The position numbers and the translations under genes are program-made. From positions 24,323,603 through 24,381,798 of the forward strand of contig NC_087072.1 of the NCBI RefSeq assembly GCF_026151205.1: a DNA stretch of 58,196 nt, in the 5' to 3' direction. This document shows, piece after piece, positions 1 through 13,400 of the stretch; the first letter of the stretch is position 1; each line of letters opens with the position of its first letter. Below the pieces are notes generated by a model. The model did not search any database. It was not told where the DNA came from and saw nothing but the letters and a program-made list of their open reading frames with translations. This stretch comes from Bolinopsis microptera. Its lineage: Eukaryota > Ctenophora > Tentaculata > Lobata > Bolinopsidae.

Positions 1-251
1 ATAATGATGTGTTCTGAGATCCTTACAGCTTTCTATCCACAATATACGCGCGTTTATGTGTACTTCAGATCCTGAAACGCTAATTTTAGCTGTTTGTCGG
101 TTTTGTTCCTCCAGTAGGTTTATACACAGTACATACAATGTACCCAAGTCCCTAACTGTTATAGACTTAAAAGGATGTAGTATGTACTATACAACTACTG
201 TTTACTGAAGACCATGTGAATCCATTTGATTATACAATTAAGATATCTTAC
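1..251. other. Putative intron of the left matrixin gene
   Basis: The donor GTAAG at 247-251 (minus strand) opens an intron that should run to or beyond the left edge. I see no further exon, RNA gene or repeat here. Confidence 0.4.
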
Positions 252-1030
252 CTCCTTCTGGGTTGAAGGTATGTGCTAGCACGTAATTGGTTTCCGGAAA
301 AGCTTCTGTCATCACACAAGGAGATCTGACACATCTGTGCTTCCCTTCTTTAAATGATATCAGAATATCTGCATTCTTCTTGGACTCTGCTGGCAAAAAA
401 CTACGGAAAGCGGAAAAATTATGTTCGTTCCTTAGATACTGTATAAATGTCGGCAGTATTTGCCTCTTCATCTGTTATATTCGATAGAAAGTGAGTTTTA
501 TTTCCAACAGCAACTAAGTTAGAACTAAATTAAGCGAACGTACGAATCATAAAACACATGTATCTTCTTACCTGAGTGAATTACCAGAAGCGCGGTTCCA
601 AGCCTCAAATGAGATAACAACTTGTTGTTGAACAGCTTGTTCTGACATACTGGTCCACGGTGGATAGTTCTCTAAACTGTACGTGACAATGTGCTGATCA
701 CCATTCCCACATAGTGGCTGAAGAGGAATACAATCTCTAAACTCTAAAGTTATAAGTGCAACATTGGAATAGATTTCATTTGTTTTCAACACACACTTTT
801 GTTATAGTGTTTAGGAGCAATACAATTTGAACCACAGTATGGATGATTTTAACAGTCAACATGCTTACTTTATAGAAATAGGGGAGTTTCGTAACAGCAG
901 CACACTCGATAACTGTAAAGGCAAGAAAAACCAACGTCCAAGATGTAACGAAGATGAACATGATACCAACAACTGAATTCAACACTGTAGTATTGAAAAC
1001 TGAAGATGGAAGATATACGTATCCAGCCAT
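252..1030 (-). CDS. Matrixin (matrix metalloproteinase-like), 5' part of gene
   Basis: Three exons with compatible phases: 1030-869, 717-572 and 400-252; the gene continues past the left edge. Donors are GTAAGC, GTAAG and GTAAG; the acceptors at 718-720 and 401-403 follow pyrimidine tracts. The first exon has a hydrophobic stretch (an internal Met at 961 begins MFIFVTSWTLVFLAF) that would serve as a signal peptide. It is followed almost at once by PLCGNGD, which resembles the matrixin cysteine switch PRCGxPD, and then HIVTYSLENYPP, matching the start of the catalytic domain. The third exon has NADILISF and VLAHTFNPEGG, matching the usual ADIxIxF and VLAHAFxP. The structural-zinc loop (HGDGYPFDG in typical members) is replaced by a divergent stretch with two cysteines. 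The zinc-binding helix would lie outside the window, so activity cannot be judged. Start choice (1030 or 961) is uncertain. Confidence 0.65.
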
Positions 1031-1432
1031 CTACTCAAAGTCCGCTTTTAGGAGATCTGTGTGTTTGCACAGAAAACACTTCTATTTCTTATGTATTTTG
1101 CGGTACTTTTAGTGACGCACGTTTTTCGTCAATCGTTACGTAACAAAAGCATAAACAAAGCTTCAGTACCGAGTTAACAGTGAAATCTATATTGCATCAA
1201 TTACGCTTAACATCGTCATCAATGAGTCTACAGATCACTGAGTGGAAAAGAATTAATGTTCTAAGCAATAAGCATTGATCACTGCACGTCCGTTTGTAAA
1301 TAAAATATAAGATGTGTAGTGGTGAAACAATCCCTGTACCACAACAACGCAGGTCATTGAAATATTTCAAACTTTAGGGTTCAGGCACTGTTTCTTTCAC
1401 AGGTTATGTTTTATTTTCACAACCCTCACCAG
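913..1432. other. Start of left matrixin gene and urocanase intron end
   Basis: The opposite-strand matrixin first exon overlaps this stretch. No urocanase exon is visible between 1031 and 1432, so the exon ending at the split codon before 1433 must be further upstream. If the urocanase gene is intact, the matrixin gene is nested in its intron. Confidence 0.4.
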
Positions 1433-4400
1433 GTTTATGCCGGACACTTCACTGATGCGAGCATACCCGATATCAGAGTACAAGACAAAGCTAGTGGAGG
1501 GAGCAGCTGTGATACTCATGATAATGAACAACTTGGACTGGAGAGTCGCACAGTTCCCTGAGGAGCTGGTTACTTACGGTGGTAACGGCCAGGTTAGGGA
1601 CTTGTTACTTACGGTAGGAACGGCCATGTTAGGGACTTGTTAATTACGGTGGTAACGGCCATGTTAGGGACTTGTTACTTACGGTGGTAACGGCCAGGTA
1701 AGGGACTTGTTACTTACGGTGGTAACGGCCATGTTAGGGACTTGTTACTTACGGTGGTAACGGCCATATTAGGGAATTTTTACTTACGGTGGTAACGGCC
1801 AGGTAAGGGAATTGTTACTTACGGTGGTAACGGCCAGGTAAGGGACTTGTTACTTACGGCGGTAACGGCCAGGGTAAGGGACTTGTTACTTACGGTCTTA
1901 ACGGCCAGGTTAGGGACTTGTTACTTACGGTGTTAACGGCCAGGTTAGGGACTTGTTACTTACGGTGGTAACGGCCAGGTTAGGGACTTGTTACTTACGG
2001 TGTTAACGGCCAGGTAAGGGAATTGTTACTTACAGTGGTAACGGCCAGGTTAGGGACTTGTTACTTACAGTGGTAACGGCCAGGTAAGGGAATTGTTACT
2101 TACGGTGGTAACGGCCAGGTTAGGGACTTGTTACTTACGGTGGTAACGGCCAGGTTAGGGACTTGTTACTTACGGTGGTAACGGCCATGTTAGGGACTTG
2201 TTACTTACGGTGGTAACGGCCAGGTTAGGGACTTGTTACTTACGGTGGTAACGGCCAGGTAAGGGACTTGTTACTTACAGTGGTAACGGCCAGGTAAGGG
2301 AATTGTTACTTACGGTGGTAACGGCCAGGTTAGGGACTTGTTACTAAAGGTGGTAACGGCCAGGTTAGGGACTTGTTACTCACGGTGGTAACGGCCAGGT
2401 AAGGGACTTGTTACTAAAGGTGGTAACGGCCATGTTAGGGACTTGTTACTTACGGTGGTAACGGCCAGGTTAGGGACTTGTTACTTACGGTGGTAACGGC
2501 CAGGTAAGGGACTTGTTACTTACAGTGGTAACGGCCAGGTAAGGGAATTGTTACTTACGGTGGTAACGGCCAGGTTAGGGACTTGTTACTAAAGGTGGTA
2601 ACGGCCAGGTTAGGGACTTGTTACTCACGGTGGTAACGGCCAGGTAAGGGACTTGTTACTTACAGTGGTAACGGCCAGGTAAGAGACTTGTTACTTACAG
2701 TGGTAACGGCCAGGTAAGGGAATTGTTACTTACAGTGGTAACGGCCAGGTAAGGGAATTGTTATTTACGGTGGTAACGGCCAGGTTAGGGACTTGTTACT
2801 AAAGGTGGTAACGGCCAGGTTAGGGACTTGTTACTCACGGTGGTAACGGCCAGGTAAGGGACTTGTTACTTACAGTGGTAACGGCCAGGTAAGGGACTTG
2901 TTACTTACAGTGGTAACGGCCAGGTAAGGGAATTGTTACTTACAGTGGTAACGGCCAGGTAAGGGAATTGTTACTTACGGTGGTAACGGCCAGGTTAGGG
3001 TCTTGTTACTTACGGTGGTAACGGCCAGGTAAGGGAATTGTTACTAAAGGTGGTAACGGGCAGGTTAGGGACTTGTTACTAAAGGTGGTAACGGCCAGGT
3101 AAGGGAATTGTTACTTACGGTGGTAACGGCCAGGTTAGGGACTTGTTACTAAAGGTGGTAACGGGCAGGTTAGGGTCTTGTTACTCACGGTGGTAACGGC
3201 CAGGTAAGGGACTTGTTACTTACGGTGGTAACGGCCAGGTTAGGGACTTGTTACTAAAGGTGGTAACGGCCAGGTAAGGGAATTGTTACTAAAGGTGGTA
3301 ACGGGCAGGTTAGGGACTTGTTACTTACGGTGGTAACGGCCAGGTTAGGGACTTGTTACTAAAGGTGGTAACGGCCAGGTAAGGGAATTGTTACTAAAGG
3401 TGGTAACGGCCAGGTAAGGGACTTGTTACTTACGGTGGTAACGGCCAGGTTAGGGACTTGTTACTAAAGGTGGTAACGGCCAGGTAAGGGACTTGTTACT
3501 AAAGGTGGTAACGGCCAGGTAAGGGACTTGTTACTTACGGTGGTAACGGCCAGGTTAGGGACTTGTTACTTACGGTGGTAACGGCCAGGTTAGGGACTTG
3601 TTACTAAAGGTGGTAACGGCCAGGTAAGGGAATTGTTACTAAAGGTGGTAACGGGCAGGTTAGGGACTTGTTACTAAAGGTGGTAACGGCCAGGTAAGGG
3701 AATTGTTACTTACGGTGGTAACGGCCAGGTTAGGGACTTGTTACTAAAGGTGGTAACGGCCAGGTAAGGGAATTGTTACTTACGGTGGTAACGGCCAGGT
3801 TAGGGAATTGTTACTTACGGTGGTAACGGCCAGGTAAGGGACTTGTTACTTACAGTGGTAACGGCCAGGTAAGGGAATTGTTACTTACAGTGGTAACGGC
3901 CAGGTAAGGGAATTGTTACTTACGGTGGTAACGGCCAGGTTAGGGTCTTGTTACTTACGGTGGTAACGGCCAGGTAAGGGAATTGTTACTAAAGGTGGTA
4001 ACGGGCAGGTTAGGGACTTGTTACTAAAGGTGGTAACGGCCAGGTAAGGGAATTGTTACTTACGGTGGTAACGGCCAGGTTAGGGACTTGTTACTAAAGG
4101 TGGTAACGGGCAGGTTAGGGTCTTGTTACTCACGGTGGTAACGGCCAGGTAAGGGACTTGTTACTTACGGTGGTAACGGCCAGGTTAGGGACTTGTTACT
4201 AAAGGTGGTAACGGCCAGGTAAGGGAATTGTTACTAAAGGTGGTAACGGGCAGGTTAGGGACTTGTTACTTACGGTGGTAACGGCCAGGTTAGGGACTTG
4301 TTACTAAAGGTGGTAACGGCCAGGTAAGGGAATTGTTACTAAAGGTGGTAACGGCCAGGTAAGGGACTTGTTACTTACGGTGGTAACGGCCAGGTTAGGG

Positions 4401-7400
4401 ACTTGTTACTAAAGGTGGTAACGGCCAGGTAAGGGACTTGTTACTAAAGGTGGTAACGGGCAGGTTAGGGACTTGTTACTAAAGGTGGTAACGGCCAGGT
4501 AAGGGAATTGTTACTAAAGGTGGTAACGGGCAGGTTAGGGACTTGTTACTAAAGGTGGTAACGGCCAGGTAAGGGAATTGTTACTAAAGGTGGTAACGGG
4601 CAGGTTAGGGACTTGTTACTAAAGGTGGTAACGGCCAGGTAAGGGAATTGTTACTTACGGTGGTAACGGCCAGGTTAGGGACTTGTTACTAAAGGTGGTA
4701 ACGGCCAGGTAAGGGAATTGTTACTTACGGTGGTAACGGCCAGGTTAGGGAATTGTTACTTACGGTGGTAACGGCCAGGTAAGGGACTTGTTACTTACGG
4801 TGGTAACGGCCAGGTTAGGGACTTGTTACTAAAGGTGGTAACGGCCAGGTAAGGGAATTGTTACTTACGGTGGTAACGGCCATGTTAGGCACTTGCTGCG
4901 GTACGGCGTTGCAAATCGCATTTTCGCCGGCTGAGTCAATTGTTATATTCCTGTTGATGTCTGCTTTCCGGGGATACGTGTCACACACTGATCAGTAGCC
5001 AGGTAGCCTATAATTATAATAACCTGTAGTGTAGCTCTAACCTACACACAGTGTGGATGTACTGGACCACTGGATGTAGTATTAACTGCTTTTTCCTGGA
5101 GATTATTCTTAATAAACGAGCGACTGAAAATTTATCGTACTCTGTACGTGGACAGTGATTAATTGAATGTAGCTTAAAATTCTTTATTTGCGGTTAATCA
5201 GCCTCCTCTTTTTACATCCTATTAGGCTCACTACATGATTGGTTAAGAATATGATACTTCATGACTCCTGAGTTATGTAAACATTGCAAGTTCTTGTCGA
5301 ATTTGTCACCTTTTTATGATATCTAGCAGGTTGAATAAGGAACCGAAGTTGTTTAGACGCCCCCAGCTTCTTATCTTGACAAACTGGTCAACCCTGGCTG
5401 TTTTTTAGACAAGCTTTAGTGTAATGCGCGGCGCTAAACAATATTTTGCTATGCAAAAGGTGGCTTTTCAGCACTCACTGCGACATAAATGGGCGCGCCG
5501 CCACTGATTGGCTATAATGATGATGATGATGTGTCTGATTAAAAACCAAAACATGTTTTACAATGGTTTTACTTCTATTAATTCTAATTATTGACTAATC
5601 GTATTGACATATTCTCACGGAACACTGTTTCAGGTGTTTAGTAATTGGGCGCAGTTTAGACTAACTCTACATTATTTGAGTACAATGACAAACGAACAAA
5701 CCCTCTCCATCATGTCCGGCCACCCTGCTGGTAAGATATATCTTAATTTTTGGCGATAAATTTATGCAAAAATATACACGGATGATCTCTGAAAAAAAAA
5801 GTACAATGTGGTCTCGTGTGTTTTACAGTATTTAATATTTATTTACAAAGACGCTTATATTTATTCTGAAAAGTTTAACAAAAGCTCCTAATCAGGTCTA
5901 TTTCCCTCTCACAAGAGGGCACCACGGGTTGTGATAGCTAACGGTATGATGATTCCTAACTACAGTTCTAAAGACATGTACGACAAACTATTTGCTATGG
6001 GTTGTACCATGTACGGTCAAATGACTGCCGGTAAGCTAATGTCAAAAACATGTTTAAGATATGGTTCAATGGTTGCAGATTTTTCAGATTATCATGGCCA
6101 TCATTTTATATACATTTTGCTGCAGAATGATCTAGTGTCTCGACTACTGTGTACTGTGTAGCCTTTGAATTGAAATTAACCAAAAATTATATTATAGTGC
6201 GGCGCTGCGGCAGACTTAAATTAAGTTACAGGGTGGCCCAAAATTCAGCACACGTAAACGTTTTTCTTTATGATAAAGTTATGCCTCCTGTTCATGGCCT
6301 AATACTTTAGGTGACATGATGTTACCAGCCATTGCAGGAATCGGTCGTCAGAAAATTAAAATTCGCTTAAAATTCTATCACACTCTTTCAATCTAATGCA
6401 GTAGACCATAACGTCGTTCCGGTGAAACCATCTAATTATTATGTGCACTTGATTTCTGTGCACAAAGGGGTCATATAATTATGATCTTCGCTCACTTTGG
6501 GGAGATGAGTGCAAGATGAGCGCATAATTAAGTGGTCCAAGTGACAGATAAAGGATATCCAGAAGGAGCAAAGCAAACCTCTTTAAAAGGATTTTCAAAT
6601 ATTTGTTGCACTCGACTTCTGTCCTTTACTCCTTTCATTTCATTAAAATCATGTACAATAAGATCCATACTGTTTATTTTTCAGACCTTTTTTGATAGTA
6701 TAAAATTAATTCTATCCTCAAATAAATTGTAGGTTCAACTGCAAAAGATAGCGATATTTGTGCTAAGGTATTTTCTTGGCTCCTAACTCCTAAGTATGTA
6801 TGTGACAGGAGACAACTTAACTGTTGTGAAAGTTTGGGTATATCGCGTTTCTAGTTTTTCAAACTTTAGCCTGTTTTTAAGACTTTCCCATGGGAACTGT
6901 GTCGCAAACTTGTGTCGGTTTAAATGCTAAGGACCTTATGAATTAAATTAAGGTAAAAAACACTTGCTATGATGTTTTTTGCATAATCAAATATGCTCAA
7001 ATGAGATGATGATTTTGGCCATCTTAGGGTATATTCACATTAAATCAACATAATATGATGATGACAACATAGTTTTTAATAAAAGTGATAAAAGCCACTT
7101 TGAAAAGGATGATTAAACTATGCATTGCATAATTAAATATGCTCACATGAGATGATGATTTTGGCCATCTTATAAACCAACATGATAATTGATATGATGA
7201 TGACAACATAATTTTTAATAAAAATATAGCAAAAATCTACTGTTAGCGCTGGCCCTCTACTGAAAATCGTATTGTTATACCGAAATTTTGGTATATATAT
7301 TTTACTATCGAAGAGTTCGATTACAGTTTTATATAATATATACACTATACATACTAGTATAGCAGGAACCAGTCTCAAGACTCGAGAGACTAAAATAATG

Positions 7401-10400
7401 ATTACTTATTTAATTCGCGTTTTTAACACCACTTGGGGGTCCAAATTTTGGGCACTAAAATTCTTGTTCCTGGGCCTGTTTTTTATTTTTTCATGGCCAT
7501 TATTATTAAAGCATTTGAACCAGTCAAAAAAGTTCAAGTTGTATATCATTTACGGTTTTTGTGAAAAGTCGTGTTAAAGTTGATGCCGTGGTGTCAGTAA
7601 AATGGTACGGATATATATATACATAAATATATCGTCACGCTTTATATATAGTAAGATATACTGTAATATTTAACACTGCAAATCTGCAATGAAAGTCTTT
7701 TCGATAGTTAAAAATACATCCTAAAGAGTTGATCAGTCTCGCATATGAAACAACTATCTAGGATCTTTAAAATCATGTAAGTTTGATATAACGGAGTATT
7801 GTTTATTATACACATTTATTACGAGCAACCTTAAACTTATGTTGATAGTTTAAGTTAGAATACTATTTTATGGTCAATATTGTTTACAAATTTAAACTGT
7901 TATATAGGCTTCTATTATGTTTATAATATTTATCACTAGGACATATAAAATGGTTCGTCGTAGTACGATTGGCATACACGACACAAGTTTGAATTCGAAG
8001 TTGCGACTCCCGAATCGTTTTGTAGACGATATAATGCTGCTCATGCGGGCCATATTTTACTATTACTTTTCTTCTTTCCCCATATCCCATTATAAATTGT
8101 GTGTTACTCCCGTGTTACTGATAAAACGTATTTCTAATTGGTTGTATATATTTGTTTGTAATACTAATATCTTAATATGTTTGATTGAAAAAAATAGGCG
8201 AAACTTAAATCAGTCTGGCCACGTCAACGTGAAATTATTCAATTCTGTTTATGTTTGTCTTATGTTTGTTTTAAATGACTGCTTAGTAGGAACGGGCGTC
8301 TGCAAGTTGACCGTAAAAACTGCATATGTGAATAATTTCCACTGAAATGCTATGTTTATTTCTACAAAAATGCTGGCTGGAAACCCACCAAAGCTTTCTT
8401 TCTCGCATGTGTGTGATAAAGCCTACTTCTACCCTTAAATTTGGCTGTCAATACCTTAAAGTTGGCATGAAGGCTCAACGCAAGCCACCCAAGCTACTCA
8501 ACCTCAGCATATATTCTGGTCGGATTCTATCCCGGCACTTGTTTCTGACCAAATATGCAAGATTGTCATTCCCTAATAAGAACAGAGTCTCGCTTTGGTG
8601 GGCGTGGAGTTTGCTAATGGGTTCACACCAGTCGACAGGTGTCTGGCAGGGATTTGAAATGTTTGTGGTCAACTTATCGCTGCAAAGTTCCAGACTTCAT
8701 TAGATCTTCCTGGAGTTATGTTCTCGTCATTACTAAAATTATCGCTTTAAATAGCATAGCCTAATAGCCTTTCACCCTCACTGTAGTCAACCAAATTGCC
8801 CTACCCCCTTACCTTAACCAAAGAAGCCACTCAAATTGTATCAAATCGTATTATGACAGTCGTCAGACCTGACTGAAGTGCCAAGATATATCATCTATAA
8901 GTTGCTTCAACCGCAATTTAACGTGAACTCTTGACTGATGACCGTGGAAGAACTAGATATTATTTTGCCCAGCGTTACCACTACCACCAATACTCCGTAC
9001 AGAACCCGCAGGAACTGTTAACTTGCAAATTACTATCATCAAAATTCGGATTCCTGCCACCTAGAATCTCATAAACCCTCTTACAGTTTAAATTATTACG
9101 GTGTCCATCTCATCAGCAGTGGGCTCGACTGGTGCTTATCAGTTACTCAGACATGAAGTTGTGGTGAACATACGGCCGGTGACTTGGGGATCATTTATGT
9201 GCGGCCAGCGTGACCACCTATTTGAGCCTGCACCGTTCATAGACACTGGTGTGGTATTTTGGGCTGCAACTTGCAAGTTGGATTTTAATTAATTAAAATG
9301 AAATAAGATGCTCTGAATCTCAAATGAGCAGTAATATCAAGCTAGTACTACTTGGCACTAACTGACTAGCTGGTACTAGTTCCATGAAATACCATTAATT
9401 GCAGAATATCCGTTGTAACATTTGTGTAACAAGACTCTCTCTCCCTCAAGTGTTGATCTTATCGCATCACATTTTCTAATTGAACGACAGAAATACTAAA
9501 TATTTTGGTCCCATGATGTGACAAATTCAACCTCACGCTGGCTAGATCCCAATTCAGAACATATGGTATTATGGTATGTAACATGTCCATTGTTCTGTTT
9601 AAAATGCAATCGCAACTGGCTTCGCTACTAGTTTGTCGAGAATGTTCCACCTATGTTCCTTCCGCCTCCTATCTATGTAACATGCATCCTATCAAAGCAA
9701 ATTGGCGTATGATTAAGGGAAGGAACGCAGATTTAAAAGTATGCTTGGTTATTTATTTAAGGTATGCATGGTTATTTATAAATTCCCATTTTATCAACAC
9801 ATATTTCTTCATTTTAACGAGTGGCGGGGTCCGGATATATCGAAGGTGGTAACAGCTCTAGGACTCGATTTTGCAACCGTTTTCTAAATTAAACGTGCAT
9901 TTAAAAAGTATCGTTTTACATTGTAAATTATAACAACTTAACAAACGATTATGATATCTGAGCCCTAAGTCCATTCTAGAGTTCTAGTGAGGGTGTGGAA
10001 CAATCATCTTCAGGAATTCATAAACAAACGCCTTTTAAGATTTGTGCCAACTTTATCCGCTGAGAATAAGTATATTCACATGTCGTTTTGGAATAGGAAC
10101 GAACATTACCACTCATTAGTCGTGTTTTTGATAATAACTTTTGCTATCACGTTTATGTAACAAGTTAATCAAACTCTTCTTAGGATTAGGAAATATCAAT
10201 GCTACAATATTTCAATATGTTACAACTTGTTATGCAGTAATGTTGAAAGAATTATGTTTTAAAATTTTCAAACAATTTGGGCACCGAGTAAACTGTCGTA
10301 ATATAACGAAACATTTACAGTTTAAACGTTTATTTCCTTACCTCTTTCATACACACGTGATACTCAGAAATTGTGAACAGTAATCAGTTATTCAAAGTCT

Positions 10401-13400
10401 GGTTTAACTAAAGCTTAAACTCAGATGAACTGTTTTCAGGAAGCTACTGTTACATCGGTCCCCAAGGAATAGTCCACGGCACGACCATCACAGTGATGAA
10501 CGCTGGTCGGAAGTACCTAGGCCCCAACAACACGGCCGGTAAAGTATACGTAACATCTGGTCTGGGTGGGATGAGTGGAGCTCAGGGTAAAGCTATAGTT
10601 ATTGCAGGCTATGTTGGAGTTGTGGCTGAGGTTAGTGGTTGTAATATTAATATGTTATGTTGTTACAAACACTGCTGGGTTACAAATAGCGGAGGTATTA
10701 AATAAGGGGGGTCTTACGGGCTCCTTAGTCCCCCCTAACTTAGTATGTGTTTTTTACACTGACTTTCAGTTTAAAGAACTGAATACGCGTACGCCCCCCG
10801 TACGCATAATGCTATTAGGATTTTACTGAGGAGTCATGGTACAGATCTCATGTTACAAGCCTTAATTCATATAATATGTTGATTAAATACCTCAATTTTG
10901 TAATATAAAATTGTCCTTAACCTAAACGCGAAATTGTAATATAAAGATAATTTACGGAGCAACACCGAAGGTTTCCCGAGAAGCTCTGGATAAAAGACAC
11001 GCTCAGGGTTGGATCCAAGAGGTGGCTGACTCTGTTGATCAGTGTATAGAGCTTGTCAGAGAAGCAAGGAAGGCCACGAGAGTTCTCAGTATTGGGTAAA
11101 TTTAAGCTCTAGTTTTTGCCCATTACTAGATACTAATTGGACTGCAGCTGAGCTGCGACATTAACATTGGGGTGGCAGTCTGCAGCAGGTGTCTGCAGTT
11201 TAGCCTGTCAATGAATTAACATGACCATTTTGTCTCGACTTGTAATACACATGTTAAATAGTGGACCAAGTTAACTGTTAATAAGACTTCTCCCGCCCAG
11301 ATTTCATGGAAATGTGGTGACCTTATGGGAGGGATTTGCAGCGTACACAGAGCGCACTGAAGAGAACCTGGTCGAACTTGCCAGTGATCAAACCTCCCTC
11401 CACAACCCCTTTAACGGCGGGTACTACCCCGTACAGTTGTCTTACGAGGAGAGCAATGTGATGATGAACTCTGATCCGGCTCAGTTTAAATCTTTAGTTG
11501 AGGAGTCGTTAAGGAGACAAGTCAAAGCTGTTAATTACCTTTGTGGTAAGGGGATGCATTTCTGGGACTATGGAAACGCTTTCCTTCTTGAGGTTGGTAC
11601 AATTTGATTTCGGTTCGAGCTTGTCAGATACGGATTATTCTAGTGTGCATTTACTGCATCTGGCTAGTTTGTGTGCAAGTTTTTGCGTAATTACTAATGT
11701 TCTGTTTTGGAGTTTGCAATAAAATTCGATTATAAGAATTTGGAAAAACAATAATTAAATAACAAAACACAACAATGTTACAAAGTCACACATCAAATAT
11801 AAAAAACGGAAGGCTTTATAAAATGAGGATGTTTAATATATAAAATTCTATTTTTCAGTATTTACGTTATAACGATATTTTCAAATAACATATTGCGGTA
11901 AAAAGTGTATAAAATAAACTGTTTTTTATAAAGTATTTCATAAAGCATTTCATAAATTTGCATTCTTCAATCCTGTGCAATAAACAGAAATGAACCTATT
12001 ATATTGCAGGTCATCAATATTTTTCATTAAAAATCCCCTATCATCCTGCGCAGAAATGAAAAATTCTTGCAGGTCATCATTATATAGTCTTTATCAAAAA
12101 TTTCCTAAATAAAGGATGAAAATCATCGCTCTGAGAAACTTTGTGTTCGCAAAGTCACCGCTCATCTTGACAGTTCGGTGGATGGCTAATTCAGTCTGTT
12201 AGCCGGAACTTAGGTGCCTAAACTCACAGGGTCAGCGTCTAAGAATTGGAATAGTCTATTAGGCATCAAGGTAAGGAGGATCACCCTGGAGTGGACATCC
12301 TGAATTATAGACAGCTGCCTGGAACTCTCGTTTAGTTCCACAACCAATCTGCTGGAGGAAGTTCCTCGGGACTTTGTATCCAGCAATCTGACAGTGTTGA
12401 GCTATTGAGTTTGCGAAAGCACAAGTAGAACGTCCCTCGTATCGTGCCACCTTGGCAGCACATCCGTCCACGATGCACGAGTCTCTGTAGAATTTGGTGC
12501 CGATAACAGAAGCACATTCCGAGAAAGCGTCCGACTCCAGCATATTATCGCACTCCTCCTCTACCTCTGCTTGGTTATCGCATGTCACCTGTCCAACAGG
12601 TTCCTCAATTCCACACCAGTCGTATCTGTAGCCCCAGCTTGTTCCAAACTTGTTGCTATCATCTCCGGTCATTCCGAACCTGCCTCTGTACAGGTCATCT
12701 CCAGGCTCTCCGTTGTTGTTACCACAAATTCCCATAGTGTTCACTCCAGGACTGGTAATGATTTGAACTCCCCAAAATCCGTCAAACTGGACTTTTACTC
12801 CGTTCAGCATACTCAGCTCTATCGTTAGTCCGGTGTAGGTTACAATCATGTCGTCTATTTCCGCTGGCGTGTTCTTCTTGAGACGGAACTTCTCTCCGTT
12901 CTGTGCGACTATCCAACCTCTGGTAATAATCAGGGGTGCCTTGCTCCTGTCGTGGTGAATTACAACCTGCTCCAGACATGTTACTCCGTTTCCGCATGGC
13001 ATGAATCGACCTGAAATAAGTTGCGTTCAATAAATTTGTAGGGCTACAAATACAATGTATATAAATTCCCAGACTTGACATTGTTAAAATTTTGGTATGT
13101 TTAGTAAATATAGTATTTAGAATCAACATTGTAGGAGTTCTCAGAGTTTATAGCTTTTAATGTTATAAATGTGAAATGTGGAATTTGTAGAAAATGAGGT
13201 ACTTAGTCTTTTGAACTTACCAACAATCATCCACTCGTATCGATTGGCGTCCATCGCTAAGACGTAGTCGCAAACTCCCATGAAATCATATACCTTTCCA
13301 TCAAAAGTTTGAACGTGGGGATCTCCGAAAACTTTGCAGACCTTTGCTTTGGGGTTATCAACGAAGTTGTTGATTTCTTTGGGAATAACAACAACTTCGA

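Noticed and set aside
1593-4895. TTAGGG words repeated along the array, suggesting an interstitial telomere
   Set aside because: TTAGGG appears only once per 35-base unit, and only in the GTTAGGG variant, as part of the donor; many units have TAAGGG. The array is clearly derived from the exon border.
7917-8703. Two adjacent plus-strand frames of 142 and 118 codons as possible genes
   Set aside because: AT-rich, no domain, no convincing splice signals; they lie in a urocanase intron and are likely chance frames.
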